DNA from: Bacteroidales bacterium
GTDB lineage: Bacteria > Bacteroidota > Bacteroidia > Bacteroidales > UBA12077
NCBI GenBank assembly: GCA_019038645.1
Contig: JAHOYT010000036.1
Coordinates: 80,103 to 144,102 of the forward strand
Direction of reading: 5' to 3'
Length of the DNA: 64,000 nucleotides
Positions 17,190-24,942 of this stretch are shown here, in pieces. Made by a program: the position numbers and the translations under genes. Position 1 is the stretch's first letter, and the number at the start of each line of letters is the position of its first letter. The notes beneath the pieces are model-generated. The model was not told the origin of the DNA. It saw only the letters and a list, made by a program, of their open reading frames with translations, and made no database searches.

Positions 17190-17205
17190 GCCAAATTAAA
17201 TGCCA
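17190..17205 (-). promoter_or_regulatory. Candidate sigma-54 (-24/-12) promoter of the permease gene
   Basis: On the minus strand TGGCATTTAATTTGGC matches the sigma-54 consensus TGGCAC-N5-TTGCW well at -24 (TGGCA) and at TTG of -12, but has G instead of the -12 C. It would start transcription about 20 bases before the permease ATG. No exact TAnnTTTG box exists upstream of this gene. Confidence 0.45.
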
Positions 17206-17270
17206 TGAATGATAATCTTCAGTATATGAGCGACATAGGTTGTCATTTAGTTAGTTGAAATAATTTAAAC

Positions 17271-17308
17271 TGTCCATGAGGAAACACTACAGTGTCCATG
17301 AGTGGACA
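17271..17308. promoter_or_regulatory. Tandem operator-like sites for the NtrC-type regulator
   Basis: TGTCCATGAG occurs twice, at 17271-17280 and 17293-17302, exactly 22 bp apart (about two helical turns). The second copy extends to a perfect palindrome TGTCCA-N4-TGGACA (17293-17308); the first ends GAAACA, a degenerate second half-site. The sites lie roughly 100 and 120 bp upstream of the inferred permease start, a typical upstream activating distance for sigma-54 enhancer-binding proteins. They are also 50-85 bp upstream of the regulator's own ATG. Confidence 0.6.
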
Positions 17309-17358
17309 TATTTGATTTTTTAATTACCTTTATAGAATATACAAAGTACTGATATATT

Positions 17359-18732
17359 ATGAATGATCAAAATAATAGAATTCTTATTGTTGATGATGAT
17401 GAACATATTCATTTAAGTTTAAAAGTGCTTCTGGAACCAGAGTTTGGTGAAATATCCTGTATTAAAAACCCGGATAAAATACCAGAAATGCTAAAAGAAA
17501 ATTCGTTTGATGCTATTCTTCTTGATATGAACTATGCTCAGGGAGAGACTAGTGGCGATGAAGGTATGTACTGGCTTAAGCAAATTCTTAGCATTGATCC
17601 GGAAAGCAACGTATTATTAATTACAGCTTACGGAGACTTAAACATTGCAGTTACTGCGCTAAAGCATGGTGCAATTGATTTTATTGTTAAACCGTGGAAT
17701 AATGAAAAACTATTAGCAACCATAAATTCTACGTTAAAATTAAGTAGGAATAAAAAAGAAATAAAGAACCTCAAATCAAAGCAGAAGGCTCTGATTACTG
17801 CCCTGGAAAGTGATTTGCCGGAGTTAATAGGTAAGTCACAAATAATGAAAGATTTATACAATTTGATAAATAAGGTTGCTATAACTGATGCAAATGTTTT
17901 AATTCAGGGCGAGAATGGAACCGGAAAGGAGTTGGTTGCAAGAGCATTGCATAAGAAATCTCTTCGCTCTAAGAATCCATTTATTAATGTAGATCTGGGA
18001 GCGATTTCAGAAACTCTTTTTGAAAGTGAAATGTTTGGCCATAAAAAAGGATCTTTTACTGATGCTAAGGAAGATCGTGCTGGAAGATTCGAAGCCGGGA
18101 ATGGGGGAACTGTATTTTTAGATGAAATAGGGAATTTGCCTTTAGCTATGCAGTCTAAACTATTATCTGTAATTCAGAATAGAGAGGTTTATTCAGTGGG
18201 CAGTATGAAAGCCTTAAATATTGACGTAAGATTAATTTGTGCATCAAATATTTCATTAAGAAACGCCGTTGAACAAAATAATTTTCGACAGGATTTACTT
18301 TACAGAATTAATACTGTTGAGATTACAATGCCTGCTCTTAGAGAAAGAAGAGAAGACATTCCGTTACTTGCCAATTATTTTATCGAAAAATACTGTAAAA
18401 AGTATAGAAGAAATAGCATGAAACTTCCGGATTATGTGGAACGTAAGTTGCAAAAATATGATTGGCCCGGCAATATTCGGGAATTACAACATTCAATTGA
18501 AAGAGCTATAATTCTTAGTAGCGAAAGTGTTTTGAAATCGTCGGATTTTGATTTTTTGGAACGAAAAGATGTAAATGATAATCCATTTGATAATTACGAT
18601 TTAGAAAATCTGGAAAAGTGGGCCATATCAAATTGTTTAAAAAAACATTCAGGAAATGTTTCGAGGGCTGCAACAGAGTTGGGTTTAACCCGTGGTGCTT
18701 TATACAGGAGAATAGAAAAATATGGTGTTTAA
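17359..18732 (+). CDS. Sigma-54-dependent response regulator (NtrC family)
   Basis: This is a DNA-binding activator with three domains. The receiver (1-120) has acidic pocket DDDE at 12-15, phospho-acceptor Asp56, Thr89 and Lys111. The AAA+ sigma-54 interaction domain (about 153-380) has Walker A GENGTGK (184-190) and Walker B VFLDE (252-256), plus the arginine-finger region RQDLLYRIN. A Fis-type helix-turn-helix (about 433-455, NVSRAATELGLTRGALYRR) ends it. The sigma-54 contact loop reads GSFTDA (231-236) instead of GAFTGA; Ser for Ala and Asp for the second Gly occur in other family members but are less common. Its 3' end overlaps the histidine kinase gene by 11 bases, so the two are coupled. 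Tandem palindromic sites upstream suggest autoregulation and control of the divergent ABC permease. Confidence 0.94.
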   Translation: MNDQNNRILIVDDDEHIHLSLKVLLEPEFGEISCIKNPDKIPEMLKENSFDAILLDMNYAQGETSGDEGMYWLKQILSIDPESNVLLITAYGDLNIAVTALKHGAIDFIVKPWNNEKLLATINSTLKLSRNKKEIKNLKSKQKALITALESDLPELIGKSQIMKDLYNLINKVAITDANVLIQGENGTGKELVARALHKKSLRSKNPFINVDLGAISETLFESEMFGHKKGSFTDAKEDRAGRFEAGNGGTVFLDEIGNLPLAMQSKLLSVIQNREVYSVGSMKALNIDVRLICASNISLRNAVEQNNFRQDLLYRINTVEITMPALRERREDIPLLANYFIEKYCKKYRRNSMKLPDYVERKLQKYDWPGNIRELQHSIERAIILSSESVLKSSDFDFLERKDVNDNPFDNYDLENLEKWAISNCLKKHSGNVSRAATELGLTRGALYRRIEKYGV

Positions 18733-20047
18733 TAATAAAATTAGATTTTTAGTAAGAATTCTGATTCTTTCAGTTGGTATATTCGCTTTAATATATTCTG
18801 CCGTGATTTTACATAGTTTTATCAAAAGTCTTTTTGCGCTGGCATATACGATTTTGAGTATTTCTGAAATGCTATTATTTATGAATAAAACTAACAATGA
18901 TTTTATATCATTCTTAAACGCACTTATTTATGAAGATTTTACAAATTATTATTCCAGATCTAAAAAACATGATCAGGATGTTTATAGTTTATTTAACAAA
19001 CTGAATGAAAAGTATCGTAAAATAGCATTTGAAAAAGAGGTGCAACACGCTTTTCTCCAAACAATAATAAAGCATATAAATATTGGGGTACTTGTTATGG
19101 ATAATGAAGGTGGAGTTGTGCTGGTGAATAGCTATTTTCTTAGATTGTTAAATGTTAATTCTGTTAAATCAATAAAAGAAATAAAAAATAAATCAGCAAA
19201 ACTGCAGAATGAGATTGAAAATATTGAATCTAATAAACCAAAATTACTTGAATTGATATTAGACGGAGAATTGTATCGCCTTTCAGTTAATGCATCACAC
19301 TTTAAACTCGACGGAATTTCGTATAAACTTGTATCACTGCAAGACATAAATATTGAGCTGGACGAGCAGGAAATTAATGCCTGGCAAAAATTAATTAGAG
19401 TTCTTACTCATGAAATTATGAATTCAGTTACTCCAATTAGTTCACTTGCTTCAAGTTTAAATAAATTGTTAACCAAAGCAATAAATAATAACAATGTAGA
19501 TCCAAAACACCTGGAATATTTGTCAGATGGTTTAAATGCTGTACAGAACAGAAGTGAGGGTTTAATTAAATTTACAGAAGCATATAAAAAACTTACCCAG
19601 GTTCAATATCCTGACTTTAAAAGTATTAACATTCATAAACTTTTTGAAAATGTAATATTGTTGCATAAATCTAAGATCGAAGAATTTAAAATAGAAGCAA
19701 CAATATCAGTAAAGAGCGATTTGAATTTATTAGCAGATAAATCTATGATAGAACAAATCATGATTAATTTAATAAAGAATTCAATTCAGGCGCTTGAAGA
19801 GATAAAGAACCCAATAATTCAAATAAAAGGCTTTATAGAAAATAAGCGTGTTATAATCCAGGTTATAGATAACGGAAAAGGGATTCCGGAAGATAAAATC
19901 GATAAAATATTTATTCCCTTTTTTACTACAAAAGATAGCGGGTCTGGTATTGGACTAAGTTTTGCACGACAGGTAATGAGATTGCATAAAGGGGTTATAT
20001 CAGTAAAATCAGTACCGGAAAATACAATATTTACTTTGAAATTTTAA
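18722..20047 (+). CDS. Sensor histidine kinase (NtrB-like, PAS domain)
   Basis: This membrane kinase is presumably the partner of the overlapping response regulator. Two adjacent N-terminal helices (about 8-28 and 34-54) leave almost no periplasmic loop, so sensing is probably intramembrane or cytoplasmic. A PAS-like region (about 105-215, including IGVLVMDNEGGVVLVN) follows. The H-box is LTHEIMNSVTP with His230, followed by the N-box NLIKNSIQAL, the G1 box DNGKGIP, FFTTK and GSGIGLSFARQ of the ATP-binding domain. The HEIMN/P arrangement is the NtrB/AtoS class that works with sigma-54 regulators. It starts at ATG 18722 inside the end of the regulator gene; GTG 18725 is an alternative. Confidence 0.93.
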   Translation: MVFNNKIRFLVRILILSVGIFALIYSAVILHSFIKSLFALAYTILSISEMLLFMNKTNNDFISFLNALIYEDFTNYYSRSKKHDQDVYSLFNKLNEKYRKIAFEKEVQHAFLQTIIKHINIGVLVMDNEGGVVLVNSYFLRLLNVNSVKSIKEIKNKSAKLQNEIENIESNKPKLLELILDGELYRLSVNASHFKLDGISYKLVSLQDINIELDEQEINAWQKLIRVLTHEIMNSVTPISSLASSLNKLLTKAINNNNVDPKHLEYLSDGLNAVQNRSEGLIKFTEAYKKLTQVQYPDFKSINIHKLFENVILLHKSKIEEFKIEATISVKSDLNLLADKSMIEQIMINLIKNSIQALEEIKNPIIQIKGFIENKRVIIQVIDNGKGIPEDKIDKIFIPFFTTKDSGSGIGLSFARQVMRLHKGVISVKSVPENTIFTLKF

Positions 20048-20153
20048 ATATGATTATTTATAATTTAAACTTTCTGTTGTATTTTTAATAACTGCCTAAA
20101 AGCTGACAAATAAAACTACATTAGCATAACACTTTAAGTAGGGTAATATCATA

Positions 20154-20666
20154 TTAATTTTGTCTTGCATTAAACCCAAATAATAAGCTTAATCTAACTC
20201 CTTTATCGGATGGAACCACGGCGATATTAATTGGAAAATTAATATTGCTTGATTTCAGGGTTACGCCTGCTGCTAATGCAAAAGCTACACCAGAAACCGA
20301 TACATTTGGACCCAAGCCAAATTCTAACCCTTTTGCATTTCTAATTCCTATTAGAAATGTGCCGCTAGGTAAAAAAGTGTTTTGTTCTACACCCCCAATT
20401 AATATTATACCTTCTATTAAACCAGCTACTCCTGATTCAAGAGTAAAGAATCTGGTTTCAAATTGCCATCCGAACTGTGTAAGAATAGGACTTATATCAT
20501 ATTCAGCTAATTGATCAACAGTTTCCCCAGGTGTAATATAAGTAAAACCCAATCTTGGGCCCATTAATTTTACCGGAGGAATAATTTCATCATCAAATTG
20601 AGCTTGGCAATAAAGGTTTAATAAAGAAAAGAATGTAATAAACAAAAGGCAAATAAAATTTCTCAT
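20154..20666 (-). CDS. Small secreted, outer-membrane-like protein of unknown function
   Basis: No family is recognised. A signal peptide (MRNFICLLFITFFSLLNLYCQAQ) is followed by about 145 residues rich in alternating hydrophobic strands with glycine (GIILIGGVEQ, GLEFGLGPNVSVSGVAFALAAGV, VRLSLLFGFNARQN) and an aromatic C-terminus. This resembles a small beta-barrel or a barrel-like outer-membrane protein. The frame extends to a TTG at 20675, but ATG 20666 gives a clean signal peptide. It is isolated between the kinase gene and a 250-base spacer; function cannot be inferred from context. Confidence 0.65.
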   Translation of the reverse strand: MRNFICLLFITFFSLLNLYCQAQFDDEIIPPVKLMGPRLGFTYITPGETVDQLAEYDISPILTQFGWQFETRFFTLESGVAGLIEGIILIGGVEQNTFLPSGTFLIGIRNAKGLEFGLGPNVSVSGVAFALAAGVTLKSSNINFPINIAVVPSDKGVRLSLLFGFNARQN

Positions 20667-20918
20667 AATACACAATTTTAAGGTTCATTATAAGCAAGTT
20701 AGAATTTATATTTATCAATTCCAATAAAATTATTATTTAGTTATTGTTTAATGTATATGTAAAATGTTAAACAAATAAACGAGTAACAGGAAGAAAATGA
20801 TTCTTTCAAGAGTCTAAAATGAATTGTATCTAAGACTATATGTTGAAATAGGTTTTAATAATGTTTATCTTGATATTATAAGGGCTTTTGAGTATTTTGT
20901 GAGAAAAAATAATTAGCT

Positions 20919-21281
20919 ATGATTAAATTGATAAAATTGCCATCCATAATTAAGGCAGCAGGAACCAAAGGGAAAATTATTGAAGAATTTTTCGGGAGAG
21001 TAAACAGTAATGATTCCGAAATTAGTATTGCAAAAATGAAAAGCCCCGAAGGTTGGGAAGAACCTGGCCAAAAACCCAAATTTGATGAATACACTGTTGT
21101 TTTAAAAGGAATATTAAAGGTAAAGACTAAAACAGAAGAGTATAATGTGAATGCCGGACAGGGAATATTAACCGGTAAAAGTGAATGGGTGCAGTTCAGC
21201 ACACCTTTTGTCGGTGGAGCTGAATATATTGCAGTTTGTCTTCCTGCTTTTTCGCCTGATATAGTTCACAGAGATGAATAA
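20919..21281 (+). CDS. Cupin-domain protein
   Basis: This is a small cytoplasmic single-cupin protein of 120 residues. The beta-barrel strands include KPKFDEYTVVLKGILKVKT and EEYNVNAGQGILTGKSEWVQFSTP, matching cupin motifs 1 and 2. The usual metal-binding His pair of motif 1 is absent (FDEYTVVLKG in its place), so metal binding and enzymatic activity are doubtful; a ligand-binding or sensor role is possible. It has its own start after a 250-base divergent spacer and runs convergently into the SpoIIE phosphatase gene. The terminator for that gene overlaps the cupin stop codon. Confidence 0.75.
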   Translation: MIKLIKLPSIIKAAGTKGKIIEEFFGRVNSNDSEISIAKMKSPEGWEEPGQKPKFDEYTVVLKGILKVKTKTEEYNVNAGQGILTGKSEWVQFSTPFVGGAEYIAVCLPAFSPDIVHRDE

Positions 21282-21301
21282 AAAACCCTGCTTTGCGCAG
21301 G
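21279..21301 (-). terminator. Terminator of the SpoIIE phosphatase gene
   Basis: On the minus strand, stem CCTGC-GCAAA-GCAGG is followed by GTTTTTTATT. It overlaps the stop codon of the convergent cupin gene. Confidence 0.65.
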
Positions 21302-21308
21302 ATCTATT

Positions 21309-24300
21309 TTAAAATTTTATTCCAATAAAAATTATATCATCAATTTGATATAATTCGCCTTTCCATTGCTGAAACTTATCTTCCAGTATTTGTTTTTGTT
21401 CCGACATAGGTTTTTGGTGTATTTCCAGTAGCATCTTTTTTAAATTAACACTCTTGAATTTAGTTTCGCCGGGGCCACCAAACTGATCAACATATCCGTC
21501 AGAGAAAATATATATTGTATCTTCTTTTTTAATTTTTATTTCATGATTAGTGAAATGTTCCTTTTCAACATGGTAAATTCCAATTGGCATTCTGTCTGCC
21601 TTGTATTCCTGAAGTTCTCCATCTCTTATCAGGTATAATGGATTATATGCCCCGGCATATTCCAGGATATTTTTATTCTTATGTAAAATACACATAGCCA
21701 TATCCATTCCGTCTTTATTTTCACCATCTTTACCAGTTTGGTGCAATGAGAATTTTATTTTTTCCCGTAATTGATTAAGGATTTTGCTTGCTGTGAGTTT
21801 TGCACTTTTACTACCAAAAATTTCGTTCAGCGACGATATCCCAAGCATACTCATGAATGCTCCCGGAACACCATGACCTGTACAATCTGCTGCTGTGAAA
21901 TAGAGTTTATCCTTATCTTCGGCTATCCAATAAAAGTCGCCGCTAACAATATCGCGCGGATTGTAAAGTATAAAATGATCATTGAATGATTTCTCGAAAT
22001 GATCTTTAATAGGTAACACTGCATTTTGAATTCGGCTGGCATAATTAATACTAGCAGTGATTTCTTCTTTTTGACTTAATATTTCATCTCTCTGAAATAT
22101 TATTTTATCGCGATGACCTTCAATTTCTTCTTTTTGTTTTTGAATCTCGATGGTCCGTTCTTTCACCTTTTGTTCAAGGATTTTTTTATCGCGCGAATGT
22201 TTTCTTTCTCTGATTTTCGATATTGTAAAAAACAAGGCTAGAATTCCAATTCCAATTATCACATAAAACCAAATACTTTCAGAAAAAGGTGGCTCAATTT
22301 TAAATTGTAATGATTTTAGTTCACTCTTATTGCCCCAAATATCTTTTGCTCTTACATGTAAATTGTAATTCCCTGATTGAACAATCAAATTTATATTTTG
22401 ATTTGCGCTCCAGTCCGACCATTTATTCATGAGCCCTTCAACAAAATATTGATATTGTGTTGTGTTTTGTTTAATATAATACGGGGCGATAATTCTAACA
22501 TAAATTGCCTTGTTTTCGGGCTTAAAAATAAGGTCTGATAACTCAAAATGAATTCCTTCTTCGTTTTTTATGTCATTAAAAAACACATTAAAATCTGGTC
22601 GGTGATCTATATAATTAGCATGATTAATTTTGTATAATTCTCTGTTGTTATTAATAATCCACAGATTATTATCTATATCTGAATTAATTGATGAAATGTC
22701 ATCGAATAGTTTCAATATGGATTGTTCATTTTCGGTCCAAACCTTTTCTGAATTAATACATTCCCAGTTATTGTTAATTTTTAACCACGGAAATTTTTGT
22801 TCAGGGAGTAAATACAAAAATCTTGAATCATTAACCATTGATTTATTTGTAGATACTATGAAGGAATCAACGCCTGAGTTATATGTAAACATCCCTGACT
22901 CAAGAAAAAGATATAAAGAGTCATTTACATAATCCAGCCTGTATTGTTCCGGGAAATCCGTTTTTACTTTGTATTTTTTCAGTTCGATCAGATTTTCTGA
23001 AGTATCAACTGAAAAAGAATAAACTGCCTCGTTGCTTCCAAGCCATGTGGAGCTGTCGGGCAAAATATTTATTGTATAAATAGGTTCAGTAAAGTCTATT
23101 AATTCAGGGATTATGTGCCAGTTGTCCTCTTTATATTTTACAGAGAAGAAACCATTATTTGTGCCGATAAAATAATTGCCATTTATTTCTTTTGATATTT
23201 GATTTATGTATCTGTTTTTAACCAGTGTAGTTACTTTTTTCTCTTCAATATGAAATAAACCATTGTTTGAAGCCACTAAAATTCCTTGATTTGTTGAAAT
23301 AAGCTGTGTGCATTTTTCGTCAAATCCTTCAATCTTTTTATATATATAATTTATTGATTTTAATTCGCTTCTGGTTCTTTTTACATATCTGGGTTTTGTT
23401 TGTGTTGATTTGACAGATTTTTTTGAGGTTGGTTTTTGTTCAGTCGGCGCAATGGATTCAGATTCTTTTTTGCTAAAAAGTCTTGAGAAGAGTCTCTTAT
23501 CAGTTTTTTTTGAACCTGTCGATTCAGATACGGAAGATTTTTCAGATGTTGTCCGGACTCTTTCCTTAACTGGCTTGGATTTAACCCAAAACTCAATTTC
23601 ATTAAAGTCCTTTACTTCTGAAAGATAATAAACACCCTCATTAGTAGCTACGTAAAGCTCATTATTGTGCCATAAAGAAGATATTAAATTTCCTTTTAGC
23701 CCCGGATAATTGCTGAAATTGCGCAAAGGTAAACTGAAATCAACTCTGCTTATTCCAAATTCGTGAGTAATCCATAAACCATTATTATTATCAAGTCCCA
23801 ATGAATATATTTCATCATCTGGCAACCCATTCTGATAATTTACAGTATATACAATCTTGCCTGTTCGTTTGTTAACAATTTCAACGCCACCGTATAACGT
23901 ACCGAAAGCATATAAACTATCCGAAATTATTTGTCCATCGGCCAGTATACTTTCTTTCAGATAACCATCGTCATTAATATCGTAGTTGTAATATTTAATT
24001 CCGTCAAAAGTATAAAGTTCACTATTGTCGGTACCAACCAGAATTTTTTGATTGTTATAAGGCAGGCTAAATAATATTTCACTGTTTTCGGTATAAAATC
24101 CTGTTACAATAGGAAATAAAGTATCGCTCTCAAGCCGGTACAAACCCTCCCCTGATACATTTATAAATGTATTCCGGTTAGTTATAAACATTCCGGTAAA
24201 ACGTTTGTTATTTTTTGCAGACCATCTTTTATTCATATCAGGATTCTGAATAAAATATCTGGTGATTGTTTGTTCTCCGTAGAAGAATATTGTGGAATCG

Positions 24301-24692
24301 GTAAAAATAATTCTGGAAATTATTCCCAGATCAGTTGAATCAGAAACCAGCGATTTGTATTCGACAAAACCTTTCGCATTTCTTTCCAGAAAACCAAAAT
24401 TATTATTTGTACCTACGTAAACCTTATTATCGTACGGACTTTTTTTAATTGCAAATGGAATAAACGGAATCTTAATCATATCCCATTTTACACCATCAAA
24501 TGACATAATCCCACGCCTGTTTGCAAAAAACATAATATTATGATCGTCCTGACTTACAGACCAGTTCTGAGTTTCAATTTCTTTACATTCTTTATAATGC
24601 GTAATAAATGGAGTTCCTTCCTGTGCAATTAATTCGGTTGTGCATAGGAAAATTATTAACAACGGAAGAATAATCCTTATCCTTTTAAGCAT
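21309..24692 (-). CDS. Two-component-type propeller sensor with SpoIIE phosphatase output
   Basis: This is a large membrane signalling protein. After a signal peptide (1-23) comes an extracytoplasmic beta-propeller of 'two component regulator' repeats (about 30-730, for example DNNNGLWITHEFGISRVD). A Y_Y_Y domain (about 735-800, QYFVEGLMNKWSDW) follows, then one membrane helix (806-827) and a coiled coil (about 830-880). The output is a PP2C-like SpoIIE serine phosphatase (about 895-1127) with GDFYW, AADCTGHGVPGAFMSMLG and FSDGYVDQ metal-binding motifs. Such phosphatases usually act on an anti-anti-sigma factor or another phosphoprotein, none of which is encoded here. A Ser/Lys-rich linker of about 70 residues (370-443) interrupts the propeller. 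The gene is monocistronic. Confidence 0.9.
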   Translation of the reverse strand: MLKRIRIILPLLIIFLCTTELIAQEGTPFITHYKECKEIETQNWSVSQDDHNIMFFANRRGIMSFDGVKWDMIKIPFIPFAIKKSPYDNKVYVGTNNNFGFLERNAKGFVEYKSLVSDSTDLGIISRIIFTDSTIFFYGEQTITRYFIQNPDMNKRWSAKNNKRFTGMFITNRNTFINVSGEGLYRLESDTLFPIVTGFYTENSEILFSLPYNNQKILVGTDNSELYTFDGIKYYNYDINDDGYLKESILADGQIISDSLYAFGTLYGGVEIVNKRTGKIVYTVNYQNGLPDDEIYSLGLDNNNGLWITHEFGISRVDFSLPLRNFSNYPGLKGNLISSLWHNNELYVATNEGVYYLSEVKDFNEIEFWVKSKPVKERVRTTSEKSSVSESTGSKKTDKRLFSRLFSKKESESIAPTEQKPTSKKSVKSTQTKPRYVKRTRSELKSINYIYKKIEGFDEKCTQLISTNQGILVASNNGLFHIEEKKVTTLVKNRYINQISKEINGNYFIGTNNGFFSVKYKEDNWHIIPELIDFTEPIYTINILPDSSTWLGSNEAVYSFSVDTSENLIELKKYKVKTDFPEQYRLDYVNDSLYLFLESGMFTYNSGVDSFIVSTNKSMVNDSRFLYLLPEQKFPWLKINNNWECINSEKVWTENEQSILKLFDDISSINSDIDNNLWIINNNRELYKINHANYIDHRPDFNVFFNDIKNEEGIHFELSDLIFKPENKAIYVRIIAPYYIKQNTTQYQYFVEGLMNKWSDWSANQNINLIVQSGNYNLHVRAKDIWGNKSELKSLQFKIEPPFSESIWFYVIIGIGILALFFTISKIRERKHSRDKKILEQKVKERTIEIQKQKEEIEGHRDKIIFQRDEILSQKEEITASINYASRIQNAVLPIKDHFEKSFNDHFILYNPRDIVSGDFYWIAEDKDKLYFTAADCTGHGVPGAFMSMLGISSLNEIFGSKSAKLTASKILNQLREKIKFSLHQTGKDGENKDGMDMAMCILHKNKNILEYAGAYNPLYLIRDGELQEYKADRMPIGIYHVEKEHFTNHEIKIKKEDTIYIFSDGYVDQFGGPGETKFKSVNLKKMLLEIHQKPMSEQKQILEDKFQQWKGELYQIDDIIFIGIKF

Positions 24693-24800
24693 ATGTTGAA
24701 ATTATTATTTGGCGAACAGATTCATAAGTTAGTGAAAAATATCATACTACAGGTTTTAGATTTGATAAATTTGCACAAGATTTTTTTGGTAAAAAAGAAT

Positions 24801-24933
24801 AAGCTGTCTTGAAAGTAACAAAACTGTCATTCCCTTGAAAAAGGGAATCTCATACTTAGTCCTTATACAAATACTTATGAGATCTCCAATCTAGTTGGAG
24901 ATGACCAAAAAAGGACTTTTTGGACAGCCTCTT
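24801..24933. repeat. Nested palindromic repeat, copy 2
   Basis: It has the same architecture as 10413-10549. The outer arms (AGCTGTCTTGAAAGT, and ACTTTTTGGACAGCC on the right) pair with a few mismatches. The inner 29-base block 24825-24853 is identical to copy 1, and the second inner hairpin ATCTCCAA-TCTAG-TTGGAGAT differs in one loop base. It lies just downstream of the acyl-CoA ligase stop, and in that direction is followed by a T-run, so it can act as that gene's terminator. Confidence 0.82.
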
Positions 24934-24942
24934 TGTTAAGGT

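Noticed and set aside
20876..21202. 108-residue antisense frame over the cupin gene
   Set aside because: The plus-strand frame has recognisable cupin strands; the reverse frame has no signal or motif.
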